A stretch of 64,000 bases of DNA from Calothrix sp. NIES-4101. Lineage in GTDB: Bacteria > Cyanobacteriota > Cyanobacteriia > Cyanobacteriales > Nostocaceae. The notes beneath the pieces were generated by a model, which was not told the DNA's origin, made no database searches, and saw nothing but the letters and a program-made list of their open reading frames with translations. This document shows positions 19,673 through 28,220 of this stretch, piece by piece. Made by a program: the position numbers and the translations under genes. The DNA is taken from positions 1,488,001-1,552,000 of the forward strand of contig AP018280.1 in assembly GCA_004296455.1 (NCBI GenBank), in the 5' to 3' direction. Within the stretch, counting starts at the first letter, position 1. Every line of letters begins with the position of its first letter.

Positions 19673-20359
19673 ATGACTGTAAATTTTGCTCACACTATTG
19701 CGACTAAAGAACTTTTACAAGAAGTATTTTTAGGTATAAACGCTCAAAGTTGTCCTATAGATTTCAACTTTCACATGCATACCGTTCACTCGGATGGGAG
19801 ATTGCAGCCACATGCATTAATAGAACAAGCGATTACATTTGGTTTAAAAGGATTAGCAATTACTGATCATCACAGTATCAGTGGTTTTCAAGCAGCGCAA
19901 GCTTGGCTGGAGGATTTTCGCTGGAGGAACCCAGGTGTTAGTACGCCCCATCTCTGGAGTGGAGCAGAAATTAATGCGAGTTTGTTGGATGTTGAAGTTC
20001 ACATTTTGGCATATGCCTTCAATATCGAACACTCAAGCATCAAACCCTACATCCAACGGCGAATTGTGACGGGGGCTGACTACGAAGCCACGAATGTAAT
20101 AGCTGCAATCCACGCAGCCGGAGGAATTGCAGTCCTTGCACACCCAGCTAGATATCGAAAATCTCACTTTGATTTGATTCCGGCAGCAGCAGAGCTAGGT
20201 ATAGACGGAGCTGAAGCTTTTTATGCTTACAACAATCCTAGTCCTTGGAAACCCAGTGTTAGGGAAACAGAACAAGTACAAATCCTTGCCAATGAATATG
20301 GTTTGTATGCTACTTGTGGTACTGATACCCATGGATTAACTATCTTGCAGCGCTTGTAA
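19673..20359 (+). CDS. PHP-domain phosphoesterase (TrpH-like)
   Basis: PHP-domain proteins are metal-dependent phosphoesterases; TrpH-type members act on small phosphate esters or oligonucleotides. The metal-ligand motifs are all present in order: NFHMHTVHSDG, AITDHHSISG, GAEIN, VLAHPARY and CGTDTHG. The protein is about 228 residues and ends soon after the last motif, slightly short for the family. I start at ATG 19673 because AAGAGG lies just upstream; a TTG at 19652 would add seven residues. The substrate is not predictable from this sequence. Confidence 0.85.
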   Translation: MTVNFAHTIATKELLQEVFLGINAQSCPIDFNFHMHTVHSDGRLQPHALIEQAITFGLKGLAITDHHSISGFQAAQAWLEDFRWRNPGVSTPHLWSGAEINASLLDVEVHILAYAFNIEHSSIKPYIQRRIVTGADYEATNVIAAIHAAGGIAVLAHPARYRKSHFDLIPAAAELGIDGAEAFYAYNNPSPWKPSVRETEQVQILANEYGLYATCGTDTHGLTILQRL

Positions 20360-20452
20360 TCATGGTGTTCAAATTTTATTTGATGCTCCTGGTTATCTTT
20401 ACCAGGAGATTAGAATTTGCTCTTCTAAATCCTGAATTCTGGCTTATTTTTG

Positions 20453-20737
20453 CTAATTCTTGAAATCCTTATTTGCAATCATTGGAATCATAATTTCAGA
20501 GTAACCGGGTTGCATAATTACAAATTGATCAACACCTATATCTAAACGAGCAACTTCTCGCGCATCTCGAAGTATTATCGCTCTTTTACTGGGGTTCTCA
20601 TTGTATATATAAACAGTCCTGATTTCATGCTTAAAACTTATATGACAAACTCCCCACCAAGGAAATTTAAATGCAATGAATTCTGAGAGTAACTGCAAGC
20701 AAGTCATTAGAAAAAAAGCCTTGTAATCGATTTTCAA
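20453..20737 (-). CDS. Small hypothetical protein
   Basis: I do not recognise this protein. The frame of 84-94 residues (ATG 20707 or TTG 20737) has a believable composition: an N-terminal hydrophobic segment (AFFLMTCLQLLSEFIAF) and a C-terminal half that looks like a folded beta-rich unit (RTVYIYNENPSKRAIILRDA, VARLDIGVDQFVIM). It lies convergent to the PHP gene, with a hairpin-forming sequence (20808-20848) upstream. It could be a genuine small gene or a remnant. Confidence 0.4.
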   Translation of the reverse strand: MKIDYKAFFLMTCLQLLSEFIAFKFPWWGVCHISFKHEIRTVYIYNENPSKRAIILRDAREVARLDIGVDQFVIMQPGYSEIMIPMIANKDFKN

Positions 20738-21195
20738 GTGGTTGTTATTTCTGATATGGGAATCTAGTTTGATTTTTGATGGCGTTCATCCTTTATTCAC
20801 CCTAAAATAAAGCGCCTTCCCCCTTTATAAATTGAGGGCGACGCTTTACTATGGTATTCAGGGTCTTTATATTTGCTGACCCCGTTTGAATGCGGATTTG
20901 TTAATCTTATCTATTAGATTCGCATCTAACTAGAGTTAATTCTGATTATTTAATGATTTCTTTATAATTCTCCTTGAGTCCTACTGATAGTGCCTCAGAG
21001 AATAATCTCTCTAGATACAGAATTTCTGATGAGCTTGATTTGTTTTGCCAATATCACATAGCAGTCTCAACGGTAATTCAAGGCTAGAAACTGCTAGCCT
21101 ATTAAAAGGCTGTAAGCAATAGGTTAAATTACTGCTTGCTGTATTTGTCACATTTTGTTACAAACAGACATATAACTACAAAACACCAAACATAC
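20738..21195. other. Intergenic region with an imperfect long hairpin
   Basis: No gene is seen. TAAAGCG at 20808-20814 pairs with CGCTTTA at 20842-20848, and an inner CCCTT/GAGGG stem extends the structure. On the minus strand it is followed by a T-rich stretch (TTTTAGGG), so it could end a short minus-strand transcript or act in the leader of the small gene below it. The rest is AT-rich promoter-like sequence before the DUF2993 gene. Confidence 0.35.
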
Positions 21196-22002
21196 ATGTT
21201 CGGCGGACTTACTGGTTTAACACAAACAAAAGGCGATGCAAAAGGCACTGACTGGGGAGAGCAGATGCTCAATACAGTTGCTAGCCAAACTATTCGCCAT
21301 TTGTTCACAAAAAGCGAGTCAGTCGAAGTCGCTGTGCGCTGTTTTCCTTCAAGCAAGCTCTTGCAAGGTAGTATTGACAGTTTCAAGATGAGTGGAAGCG
21401 GTTTGTTGATTCGCAAAGATTTTGCAATTGAGGAAATGTCTTTTGAAACCGATGCGGTTTCGATAGATTTTAGTTCCGTGTTAAGTGGGAAATTGCAACT
21501 CAAGCAAGCAACACAAGCGATCGCCAAAGTTATTTTATCTGAAGAGGGTATTAATCGCTCATTTCGTGCGGAGTTAGTGCAAAAGCGGTTGATGAATCTG
21601 GAACTGCCGCAATTAGCTGAATTATCGGCAGGAAAACCAGTTTCGTTTACAGACATTCAGGTGGAACTGTTACCAGAAAACCGCCTGAAGATAGTGGCGA
21701 ATGCTGATTTGAACGATGGTGAACCTGTGCCGATGAATATGACTGTTAGTATTGGGATTGAGAAGCGACGACGGGTTTCGTTTCAAAATCCAGAAGTCGA
21801 ACTGGAAATGGTGCCAGAATCTCAAAGGGATATGTCGCGGACTTTGAGCATGGCATTAGTGGATATATTAGACAATATGGTGGATTTGGATCGTTTTGAC
21901 TTAGATGGGGTCAAAATGCGACTAAATCGCTTGGAGACTGAAGGCAAAACTTTGGTTTTTAGCGGTTATGCGGAAATTGAGAGGATTCCCAGTACTGGTT
22001 GA
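21196..22002 (+). CDS. DUF2993 (LmeA-like) protein
   Basis: DUF2993 proteins are predicted lipid-binding proteins; the mycobacterial relative LmeA is a periplasmic phospholipid binder. The 268-residue protein shows the family pattern: VEVAVRCFPSSKLLQGSIDS, GLLIRKDFAIEEM, IDFSSVLSGKLQL and a second beta-rich half (VELLPENRLKIVANADL). Unlike LmeA, no signal peptide is visible. I start at ATG 21196 (MFGGLTGLTQ); 20 upstream in-frame codons look like leader sequence. No operon partner is evident. Confidence 0.8.
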   Translation: MFGGLTGLTQTKGDAKGTDWGEQMLNTVASQTIRHLFTKSESVEVAVRCFPSSKLLQGSIDSFKMSGSGLLIRKDFAIEEMSFETDAVSIDFSSVLSGKLQLKQATQAIAKVILSEEGINRSFRAELVQKRLMNLELPQLAELSAGKPVSFTDIQVELLPENRLKIVANADLNDGEPVPMNMTVSIGIEKRRRVSFQNPEVELEMVPESQRDMSRTLSMALVDILDNMVDLDRFDLDGVKMRLNRLETEGKTLVFSGYAEIERIPSTG

Positions 22003-22163
22003 TTACATTGTGATGCGGCACCCTGAGTCCAGCTAAGACTATAGAGGCAAGAGTTTAGTAGAGACATGACGATTTTTTTCTCAGTCCTGAGAATGTCAAA
22101 GAATTATAACTTCATGGATGTTGTAACTAGTATTTCTTGATTCGACAACTGGCAACTAAGAGA

Positions 22164-22880
22164 CTAGGAGCAAAGCAACTCACCCAGCCAGTTTTCAACT
22201 TGCGATCGCAATTTTAAACCTGTACCATCATGACTATTGGCTGACATGGGTAACAAGGCTAAAGCACGACGATAGTCGGCAACAGCGCAATTCCAATCAC
22301 CCCAGACATGATATGTTCTACCACGTTCGGCAATTATATGTCCTTCGTATTGCTCAAATAAGAGAGCAATCTCAAAATTATCGAGGGCTTCCTCGTATTG
22401 TCCCAAGTCTCGCAATGTAATCCCGCGATTAATCCAGGCTCTGGTGTAGGTGGGATTTAAATCTAAGGCTTCATCGTAATCATTTACTGCTGCTTCTAAT
22501 TCGCCACAGGCAGCATAGTAATTGGCACGGTTATTATAAGCACTTTCTAACTTGGGATTGAGTGCGATCGCTCTATTATAGTCCTTTAATGCCTTTTCCC
22601 AATCACCATATTGAAAATATATCAATCCCCGATTATTATAGTTAGCTGCATTCCCAGGGTGACGCTCGATTAGCTGACTCAAAAGTGCGATCGCTTCATG
22701 GTAATCACCTTGTCTAGCCAATTTTAATGCACAAGTACGCAAATAACTATCTCCCGCAGCGCAACTGTCGCTATTGTTAGCGTCTTGATATTGAGCATTA
22801 AATGTAGAAGTCGATTTTGCTAAAAACTTCTTTGAGTAGTGCTGCTCGTCGCCAGATGCTAAAAATGTGTGACTGTTCAT
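22164..22880 (-). CDS. Tetratricopeptide (TPR) repeat protein
   Basis: The protein has a low-complexity N-terminus of about 45 residues, then about five TPR units (roughly residues 47-215) with the usual pattern, for example AANYNNRGLIYFQYGDWEKA and AWINRGITLRDLGQYEEA. TPR domains form a helical scaffold for protein contacts. There is no signal peptide or membrane segment and no catalytic domain, so it is probably a cytoplasmic scaffold whose partner cannot be told from the sequence. Confidence 0.88.
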   Translation of the reverse strand: MNSHTFLASGDEQHYSKKFLAKSTSTFNAQYQDANNSDSCAAGDSYLRTCALKLARQGDYHEAIALLSQLIERHPGNAANYNNRGLIYFQYGDWEKALKDYNRAIALNPKLESAYNNRANYYAACGELEAAVNDYDEALDLNPTYTRAWINRGITLRDLGQYEEALDNFEIALLFEQYEGHIIAERGRTYHVWGDWNCAVADYRRALALLPMSANSHDGTGLKLRSQVENWLGELLCS

Positions 22881-23342
22881 ATCTTCCTGCCTGCGGTTGG
22901 TTATTGTTGCTGTGTGATGATTGATTGGTTGGTATCAGTGTTGGGATTTACCTTGCCCCTGGTTGGCTCAAAACGTGTTTTCAAGTGTTTGGGCGGAAGC
23001 TTGGCAATGAGTTCGGACTGTGCAGAACGGTGACTTTACAATTCTTTGTCCTAATCAATTAATGCTCAAATCTATTAATAGATACTTCATCCCCAAGTCT
23101 CATTCCCGAAAAATGAACGTAAATTTGTCTGACTAATCCAGTAGTGAGGGTTCACAACTGATAGAATGCATTCCAGACTGAAAAACACGGATGGATACAG
23201 GGGCTAGAGACGAAAACTTAATCAAGGTGAAAAAATTAGGTTTTCAGTCCGTTAACGTTATTGTTCCCATTCCCGAGTTTGTAGTCCCAATTTCAAGCTA
23301 AATAGTTTCTTATTGTTTATAAAATTTTCATAAAGTTTACTT
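22881..23342. other. Intergenic region, promoter-like, with an inverted repeat
   Basis: This 462-bp stretch between two divergent genes holds no gene that I can support. GACTGAAAA at 23175-23183 is repeated inverted as TTTTCAGTC at 23241-23249, which could close a long stem in the leader of the downstream gene. The end is AT-rich (TATAAAATTTTCATAAAG) directly before the next ATG. Confidence 0.3.
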
Positions 23343-23807
23343 ATGACAGTTTTAACGTCTTACCATAATGCTCCCGACTTAACGACAGAAGATTATGTTG
23401 TTTTGGGGTTAGCAACCTGCTTTGTCAAAGAAGATGGGGAAGTCACAAGTGTTGAAGTTATCGAACCTATCCCTTCTGCGGCGTTAGAAGCGTTGATGAA
23501 AGGGATACCAACTTCGTATAAAATGGCACTAGGAACTACATTAGGTAGTGTTTTGAATGGTGATAGTTGGCAAATACCGGCTGGATTTCCCGAAAATGCC
23601 CAGTTTAGCGACGAATTTGAACAGCGACTTTTCGCCGCCGCTCGTACTTACAAACGACGAGATATTGCCAAATTGTTAATCCCTCAAGGTTCAACCTACA
23701 ACGATTTTCAATATTCTACAGAACGCAAGCGGATACTTAATCCGGCACGAGTCGTTACCAAAGACGACAATGTTAAGCAACATCCCAATACACATAAAAT
23801 TCTTTAA
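23343..23807 (+). CDS. Conserved cyanobacterial protein of unknown function
   Basis: I know this type only as a conserved cyanobacterial hypothetical. The 154-residue soluble protein has an acidic N-terminal half (DLTTEDYVVLGLATCFVK, VEVIEPIPSAALEALMKG) and a more basic C-terminal part (RTYKRRDIAKLLIPQGSTY). No signal peptide, membrane span or catalytic motif is visible. It is followed by a GST gene 92 bp downstream on the same strand, perhaps co-transcribed. Confidence 0.7.
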   Translation: MTVLTSYHNAPDLTTEDYVVLGLATCFVKEDGEVTSVEVIEPIPSAALEALMKGIPTSYKMALGTTLGSVLNGDSWQIPAGFPENAQFSDEFEQRLFAAARTYKRRDIAKLLIPQGSTYNDFQYSTERKRILNPARVVTKDDNVKQHPNTHKIL

Positions 23808-23899
23808 AATAGCTGATTAGGAGAGTGGGAGAAACCTCTTTCTTCTTTTTCTCCATGTCTTTACATCTTCAAATTCCCTTACCCTTACCTTTAAACCCT

Positions 23900-24457
23900 A
23901 TGCTCAAACTGTATGGTGGTGCATTTAGTCGGGCTACGATTGTGAAATGGTACCTTGAAGAACTTGCGATCGCCTATGAGTTTATCATGTTGGATATGCA
24001 AGCTAGTGAACATCGTCAAGATGCATTTTTGCAAATAAACCCGTTTGGGAAAGTTCCAGCAATTGTTGAGGATGATGGCTGGCATCTGTGGGAGTCGGGT
24101 GCAATTTTGATGTATCTGGCAGAAAAATATGCGAAAACTCCACTTTCACTTGCTAAACGCGCCGAACTAAACCAATGGATTATATTCGCTAATGCTACCC
24201 TAGGGCCGGGAATTTTTGTCGAAGCGAATCGAGAACGGGAAATGCCACGTCTACTAACAACATTAAATAGTATTCTCGAACAGCAATCTTATTTAGTAGA
24301 TAATGAGTTTAGCATTGCTGACGTAGCTGTTGGTTCATTGCTCTGTTACATACCCTTAATGCTAAAACTGGATTTAAGCCCATACCCTGCTGTGTTGGAT
24401 TATATGAAACGAATGACAGAACGTTCTGCTTTTCAAAAGACTCTTGGCAAGAGGTAA
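23900..24457 (+). CDS. Glutathione S-transferase family protein
   Basis: The protein has the two GST domains: an N-terminal thioredoxin fold (MLKLYGGAFSRATIVKWYLE, NPFGKVPAIVED with the cis-proline, WESGAILMYLAEKY) and a C-terminal helical domain ending in SYLVDNEFSIADVAVGSLL. It probably conjugates glutathione or uses it for reduction or isomerisation; the substrate is unknown. I start at ATG 23900 because the first beta strand begins there; upstream in-frame starts (23825, 23855) would add an untypical Leu/Pro-rich leader. Confidence 0.88.
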   Translation: MLKLYGGAFSRATIVKWYLEELAIAYEFIMLDMQASEHRQDAFLQINPFGKVPAIVEDDGWHLWESGAILMYLAEKYAKTPLSLAKRAELNQWIIFANATLGPGIFVEANREREMPRLLTTLNSILEQQSYLVDNEFSIADVAVGSLLCYIPLMLKLDLSPYPAVLDYMKRMTERSAFQKTLGKR

Positions 24458-24652
24458 TTGTAATTAAGTTAAGTCCGGCTGATAACTTGATAATTACAGG
24501 CTATTGATATTTCCTCGTCGGTATTATAGGCAAAATTGATTTAATTCTCATTAATTCTCTCCGTCATACTGATTTAGCCTGAATCGCCCCAAAATCTTTT
24601 GTAGGCTGTTAGGGTAGTTATTGAATTTTTAGATAAACTCCTAGCTTTACAT

Positions 24653-25381
24653 ATGCTAAATGATAAATCCTTGGCGCTAGTAAGTTCGCCAGTAGGGACG
24701 ATACAACGCTATCGTCACAGTAAATCCTATACCCAATTTCAGACTACGGTAATTGCTTTAGCATTTACAACTCTCACTGCTGTTACCCTTCCTGCCTTCA
24801 TTTTAGTGCAACCTACTTACGCCAGAGAGTCGATCATGGCAATACAGCGAAGTATCAAAAATGTGGCTAAAGCTTCTGCTAGTTCAGTAGATACCCTAAC
24901 AGCAGAACTTGCTGACTTAGAAATTGAGCGAGGGATGCTCGATGCCAGGTTGACATCAGATGCACCCGCTATTAAAAAGATTGAGAGCAAAATCCATTCC
25001 TTACGGGACAAAATCACCAAAGTGGGTGAAAATCATGTTCATGTTAACCGCTTGGTAGCAGATGCAATCACAGCAAAAGTCGTCAAACTTGAAATTGATG
25101 TTGCTTTGCTAGGTGCAATGTATGTAACCGAACATCCAGAAGTACAAGTGGTAGAAGCACAAATCCGGAGTTTGCGACTGCGTCACAGCCAACTACAACC
25201 GCGTCATTCTCAAGTAGTATTAAATGAGGCTATTATGCGATCGCTACAAACAGAAATAGCAGAACTTCAAGTTGCCAAAAATCGTCTCAGCCAGCAATAT
25301 ACCTTGCAAAATCCGGTAATTCAATACACCGAAACTCAAATTCATAATTTACAAAAGCGACTGGCTATGCATCAAAATTAG
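24653..25381 (+). CDS. Membrane-anchored or exported coiled-coil protein with three tandem repeats
   Basis: I do not recognise a named family. Residues about 30-57 form a hydrophobic segment that may be an uncleaved anchor or a signal sequence (ending PTYARES). The rest is three related units of about 55 residues. Each has a helix, a short break containing a proline (SDAPAIKK, EHPEVQVV, QNPVIQYT), then a second helix (ESKIHSLRDKI, EAQIRSLRLRH, ETQIHNLQKRL). This hairpin pattern resembles coiled-coil hairpins of Wzz/GumC and HlyD-type proteins. The context, an HlyD-like gene about 0.85 kb downstream, may be relevant. Confidence 0.7.
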   Translation: MLNDKSLALVSSPVGTIQRYRHSKSYTQFQTTVIALAFTTLTAVTLPAFILVQPTYARESIMAIQRSIKNVAKASASSVDTLTAELADLEIERGMLDARLTSDAPAIKKIESKIHSLRDKITKVGENHVHVNRLVADAITAKVVKLEIDVALLGAMYVTEHPEVQVVEAQIRSLRLRHSQLQPRHSQVVLNEAIMRSLQTEIAELQVAKNRLSQQYTLQNPVIQYTETQIHNLQKRLAMHQN

Positions 25382-26238
25382 GTTTATTTGAATCTGACTT
25401 CTGGTGATGTACATATTCAATCAAATTCGCTTAACTTCAGTAAATTAAGTATATTTTTGGTTGCGATGATTACAAGCAAAAGCCATAGTGCAGTAAAAAC
25501 AGCAGTAATGCCCTATCTCTCGGTATGGCTTTTAACCTTGAAATTGGCAACAGTCGGGAAAGTCCCTAAGTAGGATCTGCAGAAAAACTCCACAAAGCAA
25601 ATCTAGATGCCACACAGTCCAAAAAATGGTAGCTTTAGTTTCTAAATTCACCCCACAATTTTCCGCCGAAATGCAAGGATTTTTAGCTTCTGAATACTAT
25701 AACCTTGCACCTACTTGGAATAAAAAAGATTGAAACCCTTGCTTTGATTAGGTTCTAGATTTATTCAGCAAGCCCTAAGTAGAAATCTGAAAATATGCGA
25801 TCGCACTATTATGTGTATATTCGCTGATATGTTGGGATTGAGTGTAGAGTCGTTTCAGAATGTTCTTGAAGCTAAATGTCACACATTTGCCGTTTGTCCA
25901 TACTGTCCCCTTTTTGACATATTTAGCTATCTGCCTTGAGAAATAAACTTCTTCCAAAAAATCGCCGATGTACTTGTGTAGATAAATTGAAGATAATTCT
26001 CAAGAAGTATATAAATCTTTTAACTAACTTTCCAATCTGCAAAAACTTATTTATTTTTTGTTGACTGTAGAAAAATAATTACACCTGATTTTAATTTGAT
26101 TTATGCCCATTTTCTGGTAGAGGTATTAATAGTAATATCCCAGGTAAAAACCTAATTTGCGGAACTGAAATCCTTGAATTTGTGATTTTTTTCTGATTTT
26201 GTCAAATTGCGTTTTAATCTCTGATACCAGGTGTGAAA
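25382..26238. other. Long intergenic region without a supportable gene
   Basis: About 850 bp separate the coiled-coil gene from the membrane-fusion protein gene. Short frames exist (for example 25388-25573 from a TTG, and 34 codons from ATG 25628), but none shows codon use or motifs that convince me. The region could hold a decayed gene. The part from 26040 on is very AT-rich and probably contains the promoter of the next gene. Confidence 0.3.
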
Positions 26239-27801
26239 ATGAAATACTCGGATTCTTCAGACAAGCCTCAACCAGGAGAAGCTAATAGTAGTAGTTCTCA
26301 AATAGTCATGGAAAAAGGAGGGGATATTTTAGTGAGGGCTAAAGAGCCTTCACAATTATTGACACCTCTGGTATATCTAAAATCCTATAAACCTTGGCTT
26401 TGGGGATGTTTGACTGTCGGGACTCTGGCTGTTATTGTCGCTGGTGTTAGTCGCTGGCTTTACCTCCAAGAATATGAAGAAACGCATCAAGCTTACATTA
26501 CTACTGATATCTTGGCTGTTAATGCTCGTGTTCCCGGACAAGTCGCAAATGTGGCTGCCAAAGAAAATCAAAATGTCAAAAAAGGAACTGTGTTAGTCAA
26601 GCTCAACCCAAAAGAATACAAAGCAAAACTGGAACATGTAAAAGCTTCTTTGGGAATTGTTCGCGAACAAGCAAAGGCGGCGGCAAAAAATCTCAGTTCG
26701 GCAAAAGCAAAGATTGCGACTCAGAAAGAATCATTACAAGCATTAAAAATTACAGATGCTACTGTTGTTCAAGCAAGAAATAATCTAAATGTGACTCGAA
26801 GTCAATTACGGCATTTAGAACCTAATTTAATTAAAGCCGAATTAGAGCGCGATCGCTTACTTAAACTCCAAGCAAAGGGATTTATTTCACCAAGAAAATT
26901 GCACAATGTTACAGTCAAGTACAATACTTTGAAATTAGACAGAAATAGAATTGATACAAAAGTCAAGCGAACGCAAACAAAATTAATCCAAACCCAACTC
27001 GCTTTTCTTGATAATCAGGAAAAGATTGCCCGGGGAATTCTCACTAAAATTCAAACCAGCCTAAATTCTTTAGAAACAGATATTCAATTGACAAAAGAGA
27101 ACATCCAGAATCATCAAAAACAAGCGAAAAAAAATTTCCCAAATTCAAATCTTCAAGATTCTCATCCAGTCAACACAAATAATCCCGAAAAATTTGATTT
27201 ATCAGACTTTAATGCTAAGTTAGCCCAACAAAAAAAATTAATAGCAAAAAAAGAATCGCAAGAACAACGCATCGCCCAGTTATCCTTACAAAAAAAATTG
27301 GTTCCCTTACTAGCTGAAGCGGAAATTAATAAATATGCATACGACATCAGTAAACAGCGCTATAACTTAATCCAAAATTCTATCTCTGCGATTCAGCAGC
27401 AACTCAAAACTGTACAATATCAACTTTATTACACCAAAATTACTGCCCCCACTAATGGACAAGTGAATATTAAGCGGGTTCAAACCGGGCAGAAAGTTCA
27501 ATCGGGGCAAACCTTAATGTCAGTAGTCCCTCAAAAGCCTTGGATTGCAGCGACTTTTGAACCAGAACAATTACAAAAAATTAAACCCGGACAAAAAGTA
27601 AAGATTCAAATTCCACAACTATCAAATCAAACATTTACAGGCAAAGTTCAAAGTATTAATCCATCAGCATCGACATCTAAATTAACCCCATCTCAACCAC
27701 CTGTAAAAATCTCGCTAGAAACAAATATTTGGACAAATCATAAATCGCAGATTGCGCCAGGAACTCCTGCCATAGTGCGCGTCAAATTACGCTCGCAATG
27801 A
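26239..27801 (+). CDS. HlyD/EmrA-type membrane fusion protein
   Basis: Membrane fusion proteins bridge an inner-membrane transporter and the outer membrane. This 520-residue protein has a cytoplasmic N-terminus, one membrane helix (about 52-72), the first half of a lipoyl-like domain (VNARVPGQVANVAAKENQNVKK), a long coiled coil to about residue 395, the second lipoyl half (YYTKITAPTNGQVN) and a beta-barrel domain (PWIAATFEPEQLQKIKPGQ). I prefer ATG 26239, two codons after a GTG, because of the AGG spacing. No transporter gene lies next to it, so its partner is elsewhere or shared. Confidence 0.88.
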   Translation: MKYSDSSDKPQPGEANSSSSQIVMEKGGDILVRAKEPSQLLTPLVYLKSYKPWLWGCLTVGTLAVIVAGVSRWLYLQEYEETHQAYITTDILAVNARVPGQVANVAAKENQNVKKGTVLVKLNPKEYKAKLEHVKASLGIVREQAKAAAKNLSSAKAKIATQKESLQALKITDATVVQARNNLNVTRSQLRHLEPNLIKAELERDRLLKLQAKGFISPRKLHNVTVKYNTLKLDRNRIDTKVKRTQTKLIQTQLAFLDNQEKIARGILTKIQTSLNSLETDIQLTKENIQNHQKQAKKNFPNSNLQDSHPVNTNNPEKFDLSDFNAKLAQQKKLIAKKESQEQRIAQLSLQKKLVPLLAEAEINKYAYDISKQRYNLIQNSISAIQQQLKTVQYQLYYTKITAPTNGQVNIKRVQTGQKVQSGQTLMSVVPQKPWIAATFEPEQLQKIKPGQKVKIQIPQLSNQTFTGKVQSINPSASTSKLTPSQPPVKISLETNIWTNHKSQIAPGTPAIVRVKLRSQ

Positions 27802-28220
27802 CATAGTTATAAATTTTCGCGCCGACTTACTTATCTATCCATCATAATGAGAATACTACCGATAACTCTCTTCCAGCCTGGAAATATAGCCCCATTAAAA
27901 ATCTTAAGGCTACAATTCCTTAAAATAAATTAACAAAAATTTAATGTTGGTGGTTTTTGAGCCATTTCCAGGATTAATTCAGACTAAATCATTAACTTTT
28001 GCGATAAAAATACCTAAAATCTACCTAAAACAGCAAATTGCAACCTCTTTTAACCCTTACTCCAGCATTACAAAATCCTTTTGTTTACATAACTTAATTA
28101 AGTCATGATAAACTCACAAAGAGAGTATAAATAATTGGCAACATTGGTAAAAGAAAGGGAACAATACCCATAGAGTTATTTTGTGGCTTTCCTACGCTCT
28201 TAATTGAAGCTTCCAATCTT
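27802..28220. other. Intergenic region upstream of the glucan phosphorylase gene
   Basis: No gene is seen. The sequence is AT-rich, with a direct repeat TACCTAAAA (about 28011 and 28022) and the palindrome CTTAATTAAG near 28093-28102, probably part of the glgP promoter region. No terminator could be assigned to the upstream gene. Confidence 0.3.

Noticed and set aside
25388-25573. 61-codon frame starting with TTG after the coiled-coil gene
   Set aside because: No ribosome-binding site, no motif and random-looking composition.
25775-25957. 60-codon minus-strand frame
   Set aside because: Low-complexity translation of AT-rich DNA with no supporting signal.
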